A program made the position numbers and the translations under genes. Below are positions 18,035-25,828 of a stretch of DNA of 64,000 nucleotides, piece after piece. A model generated the notes under the pieces. The model saw only the letters and a program-made list of their open reading frames with translations. It was not told where the DNA came from and did not search any database. The first letter of the stretch is position 1, and each line of letters starts with the position of its first letter. This stretch comes from AC-51 sp963749895 (lineage in GTDB: Bacteria > Actinomycetota > UBA4738 > HRBIN12), in contig CAVVOG010000003.1 in assembly GCA_963749895.1 (NCBI GenBank), positions 62,001 to 126,000 on the forward strand, given 5' to 3'.

Positions 18035-18043
18035 GCCGATCCG

Positions 18044-19069
18044 ATGAAGATCAAGGTCCTGTGCACGATCGGCCCTGCGTCGCTGCGACCGGAGGTGATC
18101 CGAGCCCTCGATGAGCGGGGTGTCGATCTGTTGCGCATCAACCTCTCGCACACCTCGCTCGAGGAGGTGGAGCCGGTGATCCGGTTGCTCCGGGCCTCCT
18201 CGTCGGCGCCGATCTGCCTCGACACGGAGGGCGCCCAGGTCCGGTGCGGGCGGATGGCGCGCGACGTCGTGCTCGCAGCGGGAGCGACGGTCCTGCTGAC
18301 CGCCGACGACATCAAGGGGGACGCGGAGCGGATCACGCTGTGGCCCGGACAGGTGATCGAGCAGCTCGGGGTCGACGATCTCGTCACGATCGATTTCGAC
18401 GGCGCGCAACTGCGGATCGACGAGGTCTCGGGCGACGAGGCCCGCGCCACGGTCATCACGGGAGGGCGGGTGCGCTCGAACAAGGCCGTCACCGGCGCCC
18501 CCGTCGCCGCACTGCCCGCGCTGTCCGAGAAGGACGAGCAGGCGATCCAGATCGGGGCCGGCCTGGGGATCGTGCACTACGCGCTCTCGTTCGCGAGCTC
18601 GGCGGACGACGTCGCGCGCCTGCGTGAGCTCGCTCCTCCGAGCGCGCACGTGATGGCGAAGATCGAGAGCCGCGAGGGTGTTCGCGACATGGACGCGATC
18701 ATCCACGCGGCGGACTCGGTGATCATCGACCGCGGCGATCTGTCACGGGAGGTGCCCCTCGAGTACGTGCCCTACTACCAGAAGGCCATCGTGCGCCGGG
18801 CGAACCGGTGGAACCGGCCCGTCTACGTCGCCACGAACCTCCTGGAGTCGATGGTGACGAGCCTGCAGCCCACGATCGCCGAGACGAACGACATCGCGAA
18901 CACGCTCCTCGACGGTGTCCACGGCCTGGTGCTCGCGGCGGAGACCGCGGTGGGGATCGATCCGGTCGGGTCGGTCGACATGGTGTTGCGTGCCGTAGAG
19001 GCGTTCGAGCGGATGGGCGAGGGGCAACTGCTCGAAGAGGACCGCTCGTCGCGCGGGGCGGCGCGCTAG
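18044..19069 (+). CDS. Pyruvate-kinase homologue lacking the C-terminal domain
   Basis: 341 residues against about 470-500 for pyruvate kinase. The barrel and a short B domain are present and the C-terminal allosteric domain is missing. Retained catalytic positions are R31, N33 and S35 (RINLSH), D60 and T61, K206 and E208 (MAKIESREG), D232 (RGDLS) and T264 (VATNLLESM). Normally invariant stretches differ: DTKGPEIR is DTEGAQVR, and ARGDLG is DRGDLS. It may use phosphoenolpyruvate in another reaction, for example polymer pyruvylation or precursor supply, or be a regulator. It sits between a GT2 and a sulfotransferase, 1 nt from the latter, which argues for a role in the polymer locus. Confidence 0.8.
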   Translation: MKIKVLCTIGPASLRPEVIRALDERGVDLLRINLSHTSLEEVEPVIRLLRASSSAPICLDTEGAQVRCGRMARDVVLAAGATVLLTADDIKGDAERITLWPGQVIEQLGVDDLVTIDFDGAQLRIDEVSGDEARATVITGGRVRSNKAVTGAPVAALPALSEKDEQAIQIGAGLGIVHYALSFASSADDVARLRELAPPSAHVMAKIESREGVRDMDAIIHAADSVIIDRGDLSREVPLEYVPYYQKAIVRRANRWNRPVYVATNLLESMVTSLQPTIAETNDIANTLLDGVHGLVLAAETAVGIDPVGSVDMVLRAVEAFERMGEGQLLEEDRSSRGAAR

Positions 19070-19070
19070 T

Positions 19071-19877
19071 GTGCGCGTTCCGCTGAACCTCTGGACCCTC
19101 GAGCGATTCGGGCTCACGCCGTCGGGGCTCCGGCGTCGCGTCGTGAACCCAGGCGGCCCGCGCGTCCTGTGCGTGAGCGTTCCGAAGTCCGGCACGCACC
19201 TGCTCGAGCGCGCGCTCTGCCTGCATCCGCAGCTCTATCGGAAGCTCGTGCCGACCGTCACGCTGCCGGACCTCCGCAAGCGCGGTGGCATGGACCGGTT
19301 GCTCGGCAGGGTCCGCCCCGGGCAGGTCCTGATGACCCACCTGCGCTTCGATCCCGGGTACCCGGACGTTCTCGAGCGCCACGGCGTGGCGCCCGTGTTC
19401 CTGATCCGTGACCCCCGTGACGTCGTCGTGTCCCAGGTTCGATACGCGGTGGGGCGCGAGGACCATTGGGCCCACGACCTGTTCGCGGAGCAGGGGGAGT
19501 TCCGGGAGCAGCTCCGCCTCGCGATCACCGGCGACCGTGAACGTGGACTCCGTTCCCTGGCGGAGCGCCTCGCCGTCTACGAGGGTTGGCTCGACGCCGC
19601 CGCCCTCGTCGTGCGTTTCGAGGATCTCGTCGGGCCTGAGGGCGGTGGCGACCGGGCGCGTCAGATCGAGACCGTCACCGACCTGTTCCGTGCGATCGGG
19701 GCCGAGGCGGACGAGGAACTCGTGCAGGCGATGTGCTCGGAGCTGTTCTCCTCGAAGAGCCCGACCTTCCGCAAGGGCACGATCGGCCAGTGGCGCGAGG
19801 TCCTCGACGACGAGCTGACCGCGCTGGTGCGAGACCTCGCCGGCTCGGGGATCGAGCGCTTCGGTTACGAGCCGTGA
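19071..19877 (+). CDS. Sulfotransferase (Sulfotransfer_1-like)
   Basis: 268 residues. The PAPS loop is LCVSVPKSGTHLLERAL and the 3'-phosphate block FLIRDPRDVVVSQVRYAV. The C-terminal FRKGTIGQWREVLDDE matches the RKGxxGDWK-type motif that closes over PAPS in cytosolic sulfotransferases. GTG 19071 follows the kinase-like gene after 1 nt, so the two form an operon. This is the sixth sulfotransferase of the locus. Confidence 0.88.
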   Translation: MRVPLNLWTLERFGLTPSGLRRRVVNPGGPRVLCVSVPKSGTHLLERALCLHPQLYRKLVPTVTLPDLRKRGGMDRLLGRVRPGQVLMTHLRFDPGYPDVLERHGVAPVFLIRDPRDVVVSQVRYAVGREDHWAHDLFAEQGEFREQLRLAITGDRERGLRSLAERLAVYEGWLDAAALVVRFEDLVGPEGGGDRARQIETVTDLFRAIGAEADEELVQAMCSELFSSKSPTFRKGTIGQWREVLDDELTALVRDLAGSGIERFGYEP

Positions 19878-19893
19878 ACCCCTGGACGGGTGC

Positions 19894-20796
19894 TCAGAAC
19901 GACGGATCTTCTCCCATCTTGGAGAACGAGCGCAGGGCCGCACCGGAGGTATCGACCCAGTACACGCAGTCGGTGCTCTCGTGGTTGTAGGAGCATCCCA
20001 CCACGTGCGACCAGCGCTTCATCTTCCGTCGAGCCTGGCGTAGCCACTCCGCCTTCTGCCCGGGAGCGCCTTCCGTGCAGCCGTACTCGATGATGTAGAG
20101 ACCCTCGCCTCGCCGCCTGGCGACGTTGTGTGCCGGGCGGAAGATGTCGCCGAAGCCGCGCCACACGCTGGAGCAGTGCGCTCGGTTGTACCCATCGACC
20201 CCGAGGAGGTCGTATCGCGGAGGGAGCCAGGCACCCGCGCCTCCGTTCCCACCCGCGAAGGTGTACGCCGTGAGCGTCGGGATGAAGCGGAACTTGACGC
20301 CGACGTTGTGGAAGATCTGGTAGACGCGGTCGTGCGCTGCCTTCCAGTCGGCGGCGTTGCCCTCGTTCTCAGGCTCCTTGTGGAAGCAGAAGTACCCGTT
20401 CCACCCGGTGTTCTTCAGCTCTCGAGCCTGCGACGTGATCCAGCCGTCGTGCTGACCTTCGGCCACCGAGCGCCAGCCGATGAAGCCGCCGCGGCTCGTC
20501 CGTGTGAACCACGACAGGATCGGGACGTGGCCCGTCTGCACGCTCCACTTCGTGAAGTTGTTCACGAGTTCCCGATCCCACGTGATACGGAAGTGGGTGG
20601 TGGCGAACCGCCGACCCACCTTCTTCTCGAGGGCTCTCACCGCCTCGATCTGGTCGGCCTGGCCGCCGCGCGGCAGGCACAGCGCGCCCCACCGGATCCG
20701 GCGGTCGCCGGCGGCGTTGGCGAGGCCGCTCGTGGGGCCGAGCGCGACGGTCGCGCCGAGCGCGGCCGATCCTCGCAGGAAGTCTCGTCGTTCCAT
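19894..20796 (-). CDS. Tat-exported GH26-like glycoside hydrolase
   Basis: 300 residues starting with a twin-arginine signal (MERRDFLRGSAALGATVALG), so it is probably exported folded. The body resembles the GH26/mannanase clan. FCFHKEPENEG carries a candidate acid/base glutamate, and LYIIEYGCTEG a candidate nucleophile glutamate near the end of the barrel. DLLGVDGYNR is typical of these barrels. In this locus it may trim or release the polymer made by the neighbouring genes. The fold is likely; exact family and substrate are inferred. Confidence 0.75.
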   Translation of the reverse strand: MERRDFLRGSAALGATVALGPTSGLANAAGDRRIRWGALCLPRGGQADQIEAVRALEKKVGRRFATTHFRITWDRELVNNFTKWSVQTGHVPILSWFTRTSRGGFIGWRSVAEGQHDGWITSQARELKNTGWNGYFCFHKEPENEGNAADWKAAHDRVYQIFHNVGVKFRFIPTLTAYTFAGGNGGAGAWLPPRYDLLGVDGYNRAHCSSVWRGFGDIFRPAHNVARRRGEGLYIIEYGCTEGAPGQKAEWLRQARRKMKRWSHVVGCSYNHESTDCVYWVDTSGAALRSFSKMGEDPSF

Positions 20797-21055
20797 CGGG
20801 GGCTCCCCCTCTCGCGTCCGCCGGCACTCCGGCTCCGGTCGTCGCGATATCGGTATCGGCGGAGGGCTGGCCGGAGTGAAGGGGAAAGGTGGTCGCCGCC
20901 TGTCGGCCCGGGTGGACTGGCAGGCCCCGCTTCCGGGGGGTCTCGTGGCCGTCAGCCTCCGCTATGAAACGAACGAACCGCCGGATCACCGACGGTCGCG
21001 GACGACCTTAGCGAACACGGCGAGGGGTGGCAACCACCCAGGTCAGGGTCGGTGC
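20797..21055. promoter_or_regulatory. Intergenic region upstream of the GH26-like gene
   Basis: 259 bases with no gene seen. CACTCCGGC 20825-20833 and GCCGGAGTG 20870-20878 form a 9-bp inverted repeat around GATATCGGTATCGG. It is 30-80 bases upstream of the minus-strand start and could be an operator or a leader stem. GGGTGG 21025-21030 and CCACCC 21034-21039 form a compact hairpin just after the minus-strand gene that ends at 21,056, a plausible terminator. Confidence 0.4.
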
Positions 21056-22309
21056 TCAGTGGAACCGGCCGTAGAAGTGCTCGGGTCCGGATTCCCCGTC
21101 GAGCCGCGTGAACTCGCCGCCGATGTGGATCGTCGTTCCGTCGACCACGGTCGCCCAGACCCCCCGGTACCGGCAGCACGGCCGCGGCGTCCACCCCTTG
21201 TCGGGCATGCCATCGCTTCGGCTGATACGAGCGAGCCTGGGCTGCGCCCAGCAGGGCTCCATGCTGTTGGCCTTCCGCGACGGGCACTCGGCCCCGCTCT
21301 GGTCTCCCGGTCCGTCGTCCTCGATCGCGGTCCAGTGGCCCCCGACGACCAGGGATGAGCCGTCGTAGATCGCCAGATCCTGTGCGGACCCGTTCACGTC
21401 GGTCTGCCAGATGCGGGAGCCGTCGGACAACCGGAAGGCCCCGACCCAGTCGTTCCCGCCGGCGGCGACGTACACGTGCTCGCCGTCCACCTCGACCGCG
21501 AGACCGAACGCGGCGCTCTCCTGTCGTGCGCACTCGCAACGCAGCTCCCAGCTGCCGCTCCCGAGGTCGGGTTGTCCGGTGGATGCGTTCACCATGACCG
21601 CGACCTTCTTCTGGTGGGCGGCGTCCTGGCCGTCGATCCAGTCGAACTGACCGACGACCAACAGCGTCGTGGGCGAGATCTGCTCGATCTCGCGGAACCC
21701 CGGCGAGGTGGCATGCCCCCTGAGCCGACCGTCGATGTAGGCGACCATCTGGTGCCAGGAACCCCCCCCGCCGCCGCCCAGACCGAACCGCCACAGCTTC
21801 CGCCCGCCCGCGTACACGTGATCCGACGTGGCCAGGACCGACTTGAGCCCTCCGACCTTGTACGTCGCAGCGATCGTCCCGTCGTCGGGATCGATCCCGA
21901 TCAGGTTCTTGAACGCCTTGCCCCCGTGCGTGTACGTGAACTTGCCGGCCACGTAGAGGATGCCGTCCGGACCCAGTGACAGGTCCCAGACCGTGGGTCG
22001 CGTGCCCCCGAGCCGCGGCAGGTTGCCGTGGATCGAGCCGACCAGCGTGCCGTCGGCGCCGAAGACGGTCAGGCCCGAGGCGTCCGCCACGGGGCTGCCG
22101 TTCTGGTTCTCGACCTCGGAGAACCTCCCCCCGATCCAGGAACGCCCCGCATGCACGACGACGTCGTGGACGACGGGTCCGTCGACCATGTAGACACCCG
22201 CGTCAGCCGTGCTGCTGGGCGATGCCGAGGCGATCGTGGGCAGGGCGACGATGAGGATCGTCGCCAGCGTCGTCACCCGCAGTGGGGCGAGCCCCCTCCC
22301 CGTCCGCAT
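21056..22309 (-). CDS. Secreted beta-propeller-type protein
   Basis: 417 residues with an N-terminal signal sequence (hydrophobic TTLATILIVALPTIASA). Repeated blade-like units follow, with the pattern VYxGGxF or IGGRF: RSWIGGRFSEVENQNG, ILYVAGKFTYTHGG, HVYAGGRKLWRFG, LLVVGQFDWIDGQD, SLVVGGHWTAIEDD and IHIGGEFTRLDGES. It contains several cysteines (CECARQ, CCRY). It resembles extracellular delta-60-like propellers and the protein at 22,618, and is divergently oriented from it. Function is unknown; a surface or polymer-associated role is inferred from context. Confidence 0.75.
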   Translation of the reverse strand: MRTGRGLAPLRVTTLATILIVALPTIASASPSSTADAGVYMVDGPVVHDVVVHAGRSWIGGRFSEVENQNGSPVADASGLTVFGADGTLVGSIHGNLPRLGGTRPTVWDLSLGPDGILYVAGKFTYTHGGKAFKNLIGIDPDDGTIAATYKVGGLKSVLATSDHVYAGGRKLWRFGLGGGGGGSWHQMVAYIDGRLRGHATSPGFREIEQISPTTLLVVGQFDWIDGQDAAHQKKVAVMVNASTGQPDLGSGSWELRCECARQESAAFGLAVEVDGEHVYVAAGGNDWVGAFRLSDGSRIWQTDVNGSAQDLAIYDGSSLVVGGHWTAIEDDGPGDQSGAECPSRKANSMEPCWAQPRLARISRSDGMPDKGWTPRPCCRYRGVWATVVDGTTIHIGGEFTRLDGESGPEHFYGRFH

Positions 22310-22617
22310 GTCATCAACCCTACGCCCGCCCCCCGCGGACGTGTCAAGGGTTGGTCTCCGCGGTCTACTCGTGACGACCTAGGGCCGGTGCGGTATCCGG
22401 TGGACGGATGGCCGATGGCTCGCGAAGCGAGGCCGATGGTAGCCTGGGGCAACCGGCGGGGTCCTCGGCGAGGTCGACCTCACCCGGATGGGGGTTCCCC
22501 GAGCGACGGGAACCGCTGCTCGGGTAGGGTGGTCGGCCAAGATCGAGGAGCCCGAGCAGATGTCCCGACGGCGCCATATCCCCCCGGAGATGGCATGAGT
22601 CTGAGGTGGTGCTGAGG
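22310..22617 (+). promoter_or_regulatory. Structured intergenic region before a secreted propeller gene
   Basis: 308 bases separate two divergent secreted-propeller genes. Inverted repeats are dense: CTCGC 22419-22423 with GCGAG 22427-22431; the 12-bp palindrome GAGGTCGACCTC 22470-22481; GGTTCCC 22493-22499 with GGGAACC 22508-22514; and CTGCTCGGG 22516-22524 with CCCGAGCAG 22551-22559. TAGGGT 22525-22530 could be a -10 box. Whether this is a leader RNA or an operator region cannot be decided from sequence alone. Confidence 0.4.
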
Positions 22618-23886
22618 ATGAAGTTGTCCCGCAAGGTCGTTCGAGTCATGGCCGTTCAGTTGGCCGCCCTGGCGGTTCTCGTGGGGGTGGCACCCCAGGC
22701 GTTGGCGTTCGTGGAAACGCCGGATGACACCTGGATGACGAACGGCACCGTGTTCGCGGCCGTGCGTTCGGGCGAATTCGTCTACATCGGCGGCCAGTTC
22801 AAGCGGGCCTTCGAGAACCCCCCCGGCACTGCCGGAGACCGGACCACGGCGTTGGGCATCGCCCGCCTCGATGCCTCGACCGGCGTCGTGGACAAGTCGT
22901 GGAAGGTCGACGTCGCTCGGAGCGACGGCAAGCGTCCGACCGTCTTCGCGATCGCCGTCCTCGGCGGGAAGGTCTTCTTCGGAGGGCAGTTCGACCTGGT
23001 GGACGGCCAGCCCCGCAAGAACATCGCCGCGGTGTCCGTGGCCGACTCGACGCTGGATCCCGACTTCGACCCCGTGATGAGCAACAAGGTCCGGGCCATG
23101 ATCGCCTCGGACTCGACGGTGTACGTCGGCGGGTATTTCACCTTCGTCGACGGGCTCGCCCGGAAGCGCCTCGCCGCGTTCGACGCCGCGGGGAACCTGT
23201 TGAACTGGAGGGCGCGCACGGGTGGATCGGTGCGTTCGCTGGCCTTCGATTGCGCCGGTGACTCGGTGTACGCCGGTGGTCTCTTCGAGAAGGCGGCCGG
23301 CCCGACCGGATCGCTCGTCACCCGTGACAGCATCGCCCGGTTCGACGCGGCGAACGCATCGCTGGAGGCATGGCAGACCCGGGATGCGGAGATCGGCAAC
23401 GGCGCTGTTGCCTACGACCTGGCGGTGAGCTGCGCATCCGACCAGATCTTCGCGGGGATCGGCGGCACGAACTTCATCCACGCCTTCGACACCTCCGACG
23501 ACGACGGGGAGACCACCTGGGTCCGCCAGACCGCGGGCAACGTCCAGACCGTTGCCGTGAACGACATGGGTACCGCAGGCGCCGACGACGACCGCGTCTA
23601 CTTCGGCGGCCACTTCGGCGGAGGGGTCACCTATCCGGACGGCGCGTGCTCGCTGTCCAAGCCGAAGACCGCGCGGTTCGGCGTCGCCGACCTCGACGGC
23701 AACTGTGATCTCACCTGGTGGCCGACGTTCGAGGGCAAGTTCTACGGGCCGTGGGCCATCTTGGTGACCGACAACGGTGACCGCGTGTGGGTTGGCGGCC
23801 AGTACACCCAGGTGTGCGACGGCAGCGGGGGCGCGGGCGGCTCGTGCGTGAGCCAGTACTTCATCTCGCGCTTCTCCGACGTGTAG
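22618..23886 (+). CDS. Secreted beta-propeller-type protein
   Basis: 422 residues with a signal peptide (MKLSRKVVRVMAVQLAALAV ... ALAF). Six or so blades carry the YxGGxF pattern: FVYIGGQFKRAFEN, VFFGGQFDLVDGQP, VYVGGYFTFVDGLA, VYAGGLFEKAAG, VYFGGHFGGGV and VWVGGQYTQVCDG. ATG 22618 is chosen because GAGGTGG (22603-22609) is 8 nt upstream; the GTG at 22606 lies inside that site. It is divergent from a related gene (21,056) and precedes the Wzc-like gene, so a cell-surface role linked to the polymer is plausible. Confidence 0.77.
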   Translation: MKLSRKVVRVMAVQLAALAVLVGVAPQALAFVETPDDTWMTNGTVFAAVRSGEFVYIGGQFKRAFENPPGTAGDRTTALGIARLDASTGVVDKSWKVDVARSDGKRPTVFAIAVLGGKVFFGGQFDLVDGQPRKNIAAVSVADSTLDPDFDPVMSNKVRAMIASDSTVYVGGYFTFVDGLARKRLAAFDAAGNLLNWRARTGGSVRSLAFDCAGDSVYAGGLFEKAAGPTGSLVTRDSIARFDAANASLEAWQTRDAEIGNGAVAYDLAVSCASDQIFAGIGGTNFIHAFDTSDDDGETTWVRQTAGNVQTVAVNDMGTAGADDDRVYFGGHFGGGVTYPDGACSLSKPKTARFGVADLDGNCDLTWWPTFEGKFYGPWAILVTDNGDRVWVGGQYTQVCDGSGGAGGSCVSQYFISRFSDV

Positions 23887-23900
23887 GACCCGTTCGGGCA

Positions 23901-23965
23901 CGAGGGTCGCGGGAGAGCCTCCGTCCCGCGGAGGATGTGGGAAGGTAATCTTCCCGCGACCCTCG
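23901..23965 (+). repeat. 14-bp inverted repeat enclosing a hairpin and a -10 box
   Basis: CGAGGGTCGCGGGA (23901-23914) and TCCCGCGACCCTCG (23952-23965) are perfect complements. Between them lies an inner hairpin, CCTCCG 23918-23923 with CGGAGG 23929-23934. A TAATCT -10-like box (23946-23951) directly abuts the right arm. The structure lies between a secreted propeller gene and the Wzc-like gene. It could terminate the former, control the latter, or bind a regulator. Confidence 0.6.
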
Positions 23966-23995
23966 TAACGGTTGGGCTCGAACGGAAGGGTGACG

Positions 23996-25666
23996 ATGGC
24001 AACGACAGAGGTCCTGGACCTCCGTGACTACGTCCAGGTGATCTGGCGTCGGCGTCGGCTCGTAGCAGCCACGACGGGGGCCGTCATGCTGCTTTCCCTC
24101 GCGATCGCGTTCACGCAGCAGTCGACCTACCGGTCTCTGACGAAGGTGCTGGTCCTTCCGGTCACGGTTCCCGGCCAGGCGGTCGCGCCGAACCAGATCA
24201 TCTCGATGCCCAACGAGCTCGAGATCGCGACGTCCGCGAAGGTCGCGGCGGACGCAACCCGCAAGGCGGATAGGGCCGGCGCCAGCATCGGCACGATCGA
24301 GGTGTCGAGTCCGACCGAGACGCAGACCCTCGACTTCCAGGCGTCGGCGAGCGATGCACGCGCAGCCCAGGTGACGGCGCAGTCGTACGCCACGGCGTAC
24401 CTCGACTTCCGGAAGGAGAGCCTCACGTCGAGCATCGACAGCCGTCTCGATTCGGTCGAGAGCCTGCTGGCGGACCTCACCGAGCGACAGACGGCCCTGA
24501 TCGACCAGCTCGCCGACGAGGACAACTCGTCCGTCGCCGCGGCCCTCCAGTTCGACCTCAACACCGTCAACAGCGAGATCCGGCTGCGTCAGCAGGAGCA
24601 GAACGAACTGGAGCTGGCGCAGGAGACCGAGGTCGGGTCGATCCTCCAGGACGCCGAGCTCCCGCTCGGGCCCGCAAGCCCCCGCCCGCTCCGCAACCTG
24701 ATCCTGGGCGCCGTGCTCGGTTTCCTGCTGGGCATCGCGGTCGCCCTGGTCCGCGACCGGCTCGACCAGCGGATCCAGGGCCGTGAAGACGTCGAAACCG
24801 TCACCGAAGCTCCCGCTCTCGGGCTCATCCCCGAGACGCCGTCGCTGCATCGTCTGATCGCGGTCCTCCCGGGCGGCGACTCGCTCGCCGCCGAGGCCTT
24901 CCGATCGTTGCGTGCGCGCGTGCTGTTCGGAGCGAACCGTGACGGTTACCGGACGATCATGGTGACGAGCGCGATGGAGGGCGAGGGCAAGACCGCGACG
25001 ACCGTGAACCTCGCCGTGGCGCTGGCGCAGGCCGACACGCGGGTGGTGCTGGTGTCGGGGGACATGCATCACCCGGGGGTCTGGCGCTACCTGCCGGAAC
25101 GCGGTCGGCGAGGCCTCGCCGACGTCCTCGCCGGGTCGACACGCCTCCAGGACGTGCTGGTGCAGACGGATCAGGAGAACCTCGTCCTGCTGCCGAGCGG
25201 CACCCTCAGCAAGCTCCCAGAGGCGGCCCTGGGGTCCGCCGAGATGCTGCGCGTCCTGCAGGAGTTGCTGGAGGACGCCGATCTCGTCTTGCTCGACTCC
25301 GCGCCCGTGCTCGGGGTGGCCGACACGCTCGACATGGCGTCGTTGGTCGACGGCGTCGTGCTCGCGGTCGACGCGAGCACGGCCCGGAAGGATCTCGTGC
25401 GAGAGGCATCCGACGAGCTCCGCTCGGTCGGTGCGTCGATCATCGGTGTGGTCCTCGTGCGACCGGACGGGCGGCACTTCGAGCGCTACAGCTACAAGTA
25501 CGGCCGACGCGAGACGCTGGGGCCGCCGACCGAGGAGGCGGCCGGGCGTTCCGTGCCGGCGCGACCGGCAGGCGATGCTCCCCGGAAGCCGCCGACCCGA
25601 CCGACCGATACGGGCGGGGCGCCCAAGCCTCCGGCGCCGACCAGCCGCGCCTCGACGGGCGCGTAG
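23996..25666 (+). CDS. Wzc/CpsCD-like chain-length regulator and tyrosine autokinase
   Basis: 556 residues. The N-terminal Wzz domain has two membrane helices (VAATTGAVMLLSLAIAF near residue 25; LILGAVLGFLLGIAVALV near 240) flanking a coiled-coil-like periplasmic part. The C-terminal BY-kinase has a Walker A motif SAMEGEGKTATTVNLA and a Walker B motif VLLDSAPVLGVAD. The usual Walker A' motif (DxDxR) reads VSGDMHHP, so its first aspartate and the arginine are replaced. A short tyrosine cluster (RYSYKYGRR) lies near the tail. ATG 23996 follows GGAAGGG. It should govern polymer length and export with the Wzx/Wzy pair. Confidence 0.88.
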   Translation: MATTEVLDLRDYVQVIWRRRRLVAATTGAVMLLSLAIAFTQQSTYRSLTKVLVLPVTVPGQAVAPNQIISMPNELEIATSAKVAADATRKADRAGASIGTIEVSSPTETQTLDFQASASDARAAQVTAQSYATAYLDFRKESLTSSIDSRLDSVESLLADLTERQTALIDQLADEDNSSVAAALQFDLNTVNSEIRLRQQEQNELELAQETEVGSILQDAELPLGPASPRPLRNLILGAVLGFLLGIAVALVRDRLDQRIQGREDVETVTEAPALGLIPETPSLHRLIAVLPGGDSLAAEAFRSLRARVLFGANRDGYRTIMVTSAMEGEGKTATTVNLAVALAQADTRVVLVSGDMHHPGVWRYLPERGRRGLADVLAGSTRLQDVLVQTDQENLVLLPSGTLSKLPEAALGSAEMLRVLQELLEDADLVLLDSAPVLGVADTLDMASLVDGVVLAVDASTARKDLVREASDELRSVGASIIGVVLVRPDGRHFERYSYKYGRRETLGPPTEEAAGRSVPARPAGDAPRKPPTRPTDTGGAPKPPAPTSRASTGA

Positions 25667-25719
25667 TCGTCGGTCGGCGCACCGGTTCATCCCGATCCCC
25701 CGCGCGATCGTGCCGGGCG

Positions 25720-25749
25720 TTGACCGTCTGGCACTCTCATGGCTATCCT
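25720..25749 (+). promoter_or_regulatory. groESL promoter
   Basis: TTGACC 25720-25725 and TATCCT 25744-25749 are separated by 18 bases, a good primary-sigma promoter. The start point would fall within the CIRCE element that follows. Confidence 0.75.
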
Positions 25750-25750
25750 G

Positions 25751-25777
25751 TTAGCACTCACGCCTGGGGAGTGCTAA
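25751..25777 (+). promoter_or_regulatory. CIRCE operator (HrcA site)
   Basis: TTAGCACTC 25751-25759, a 9-base spacer and GAGTGCTAA 25769-25777 form the perfect CIRCE palindrome. It begins right after the -10 box, so HrcA would block groESL transcription until heat shock. hrcA is not in the window. Confidence 0.95.
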
Positions 25778-25828
25778 TCCCCTGGCGACCCAGAGGGAAC
25801 CGTCGAACCGTAAGGAGGGAGTCGAGGG

